Origin: an uncultured Anaerolineae bacterium
Lineage (GTDB): Bacteria > Chloroflexota > Anaerolineae > Anaerolineales > UBA4823
NCBI GenBank assembly: GCA_937129505.1
Contig: CAKZNJ010000015.1
Coordinates: 1-23,438 of the forward strand
Reading direction: 5' to 3'
Length of the DNA: 23,438 nucleotides
Below the pieces are notes generated by a model. The model had not been told where the DNA came from, made no database searches, and worked only from the letters and a program-made list of their open reading frames with translations. The position numbers were made by a program, and so were the translations under genes. Position 1 is the first letter of the stretch. Every line of letters begins with the position of its first letter. Below, piece by piece: positions 21,320 through 23,438 of the stretch.

Positions 21320-23218
21320 TTGGATGCAACCTCACGAAAAATTGAGCGCAAAAAATTATCGGGGACCTCTTTCACCGACCTGCGTTACGTTGTCCTAGAA
21401 AACCCTTGTGGGATTGGTGCACTAGCAAGACCGATGATTTTGGAAATCAACGGTCTAGTTCAAGGGGGGCAAGCGTTCAACCTAGTTTTGCCCAGCAATC
21501 CTTCAACTGGCTATGTATGGGATGTCGATGAAATGGCGTCCGAAGCAGTGATTACAGTTGGGGAGACTCAACTGCGTCAATTGTCGCCTAACCTTGGAGG
21601 AATGGCTACTCAACACCTCACCTTTCGGGGTCTTCGTTCGGCGAGAGGGACATTGCGGCTATACTATCGCCGACCTTGGCAGCCTGACGAACAGGGGAGT
21701 AGTATCTACAAGATCGAGAGCGATCGTTTGTCATTAGCAGAGTTAGCTGAAGCCCTTAGTATTTCTACACCGCAATTGGATGATATAAGTGCCCCAACCC
21801 AACCCCTTCAGCAGATTGTGGCAACACCTTCGCCAAGAGAACTTTCTCTGACCCAGGAATTGCCGTCCTCATTCAATTGGTGTGCTCAAGGCAAATGTAC
21901 TCCCGTGCGCGATCAAGGACGGTGTGGGAGCTGTTGGGCATTCTCTACGGTGGGCGTGTTTGAATCCAAATTGCTCATTGCTGATAGCAACAACCAGAAT
22001 CTCTCAGAACAATTCTTGGTTTCCTGCAATACGGATGGATATGACTGCGATGGGGGGTGGTTCGCTCATGCCTACCACATCTCAAAGCTTGGGCAACTCC
22101 AAAGCGAACCCGGTGCAGTGCTGGAAAGCGTTTTTCCCTATCAAGCTTCGGATATTCCTTGTGGTAGGGCTTACGATCATCCTCATCGAGCTGTTTCTTG
22201 GGCTTATGTCAATTCATCCGTTTATGTTCCCTCTGTAGCCGAGATCAAACAAGCGATCTATAACCATGGTCCCGTAGCTGCAGCCGTTTGTGTAGGGACT
22301 GCGTTTGATAATTACAGGGGCGGCATCTTCTCCACCGATGAGAAGGCGGTCTGCGGAAGTTCAATGGTAAACCATGGGATCATCTTAGTTGGTTGGGATG
22401 ATAGCCAGCAGGTATGGATTCTGAGAAATTCATGGGGAACCCTCTGGGGGGAAGGCGGCTATATGCGTATTCGGTATGGCATTTCAAATGTTGGGTTTAG
22501 AGCCAATTATCTGGTGTATAACCCTAGTTCAACCCCCACAAGCCCTGCGCCGACAACGCCACCTCCTACGACACCTGCGCCGCCATCAGTGAACTCAAAT
22601 CTTTATTTGCCATTAGTTTTACGCAATGCTCAGAGGGGTTTTCTGCTTCCTAATGGAGACTTTGAACAAGGCCACGTGATCTGGCAGGAATATTCCAAGA
22701 ACGGTTATGCAATTTTGTATAACATCCTCGAAACCGTGAATGCTGCTCCGCCCTATCAGGGTGTATGGGCGGCATGGTTGGGAGGCGCACCCGATGAAAT
22801 TTCCTACATTCAACAAACGGTATTTATTCCGCCAGAAACTCCATACCTAAGTTACTGGCATTGGGTGGATTCCGAAGATGAGTGCGGTTATGACTTTGGA
22901 GGGGTGTTGATAAACTCTACGGTCGCTGATGTTTACTCACTGTGTATGGATTTGGATACCAGCGGATGGGTGCAACATACAATAGACCTCCGGCAATACG
23001 CTGGACAAACGGTTAACCTTCAGATCCGTGCGGAGACAGATAGCCTCTTCAATAGTAATCTTTTCATTGACCAAGTGATTTTTCAAGCGACAGCAGTGAG
23101 CTCTTCGATTCCAAAGCCCAGCGATTCGATAATTTCGTTTGAGACAAAAGCAGCAAGCCACTTGCCATTCCTGACTCCTTCAAGCCCTCTCTTATCAGAA
23201 AAAATGTTTCATCCCTGA
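21320..23218 (+). pseudogene. Papain-like (C1A) cysteine peptidase with chagasin-like N-terminal domain, separated from its signal peptide by a stop codon
   Basis: Up to 632 residues downstream of the in-frame TAA. A chagasin/I42-like inhibitor domain comes first: NPSTGYVW (21497-21520), NLGGMATQ and RPW (21671-21679) match its three loops. The papain domain follows, with oxyanion Gln in RDQGRCGSCWAFS, catalytic Cys (codon 21932-21934), His in VNHGIILVGW (codon 22373-22375) and Asn in RNSWGTLWGEGGY (codon 22427-22429), so the catalytic triad is intact. A Pro/Thr linker, YLPLVLR (22604-22624), and a jelly-roll-like C-terminal domain (NGDFEQG start, WHWVDSEDECGYD, YAGQTVNLQIR) complete it. The TTG at 21320 has no ribosome site, and a product from there would lack export. 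Intact domains suggest recent disruption or a sequence error; if the stop is an error this is a normal secreted peptidase. Confidence 0.85.
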
Positions 23219-23351
23219 ACGGGGGGATAAATAGCAGGAAGATAGGCTTTTGAATTTATCAAGGGGGGCAATCTAAGCTAAAGGATTTTCATCGTTAGCC
23301 CGATTCACTCCTTTTTTCTCTCATAAAACCATACTCAACTTATCCGAATTG

Positions 23352-23360
23352 TGATATATT
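23352..23360 (+). promoter_or_regulatory. Possible extended -10 promoter pointing out of the window
   Basis: TGATATATT carries TG-n plus TATATT (23355-23360) without a convincing -35. It could serve a gene beyond the right edge. The rest of 23219-23438 shows no ORF, strong hairpin or RNA gene that I can support. Confidence 0.25.
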
Positions 23361-23438
23361 GCGCTTCAACGACTTATCGGGTAGATATCGTGGTGAACAG
23401 TGTTCGGTTTCAAGACGTTCTGTGAAAGGCTTCAAGAT

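Overview
The window looks like chromosomal DNA of a Chloroflexota bacterium, most likely from or near the Anaerolineae. The signs are lipoprotein-type solute-binding and macroglobulin proteins with Pro/Thr-rich linkers after the lipid-anchored Cys, several exported proteins carrying an [FY]LP[LI]xx[RK] motif, and a lone dnaN away from dnaA. This assignment is inference from protein style. I see no rRNA, tRNA, CRISPR array, transposase or phage gene.

Left part (1-4701, all minus strand): a GntR/UTRA regulator is followed by an ABC uptake operon. Its order is lipoprotein solute-binding protein, a 71-residue two-helix membrane protein, and two MalK/UgpC-like ATPases, the second running off the left edge. 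Permeases are expected beyond the edge. The architecture (two different ATPases plus a tiny membrane protein) resembles the glycerol importer GlpSTPQUV. Both ATPases have Glu at the Q-loop position, and one lacks the switch histidine.

Middle (4890-10236): a plus-strand cluster holds dnaN (sliding clamp), a protein with the ATP-grasp domain of PEP synthase/PPDK but without the rest of that enzyme, and a deoxynucleoside kinase. It meets, with a two-base gap, a convergent gene for a protein with a degenerate GTPase-like domain, a DUF697-like membrane region and a zinc ribbon.

Right part (10447-23218): a block of exported proteins. It contains a protein of about 14 tandem beta-propeller-like repeats, a 1967-residue alpha-2-macroglobulin lipoprotein whose thioester residues are replaced, a secreted HExxH metallopeptidase divergent from it, and a secreted papain-like cysteine peptidase. 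The papain domain follows a chagasin-like (I42) inhibitor domain, and the gene is cut by an in-frame TAA just after the signal peptide region. The two peptidases and the propeller protein share the [FY]LP[LI]xx[RK] motif.

The most interesting theme is this right-hand block. It combines two secreted peptidases, a broad-spectrum protease trap and a built-in cysteine-protease inhibitor, with a shared short motif that may serve export, anchoring or processing. The functional link is inference from adjacency and families.
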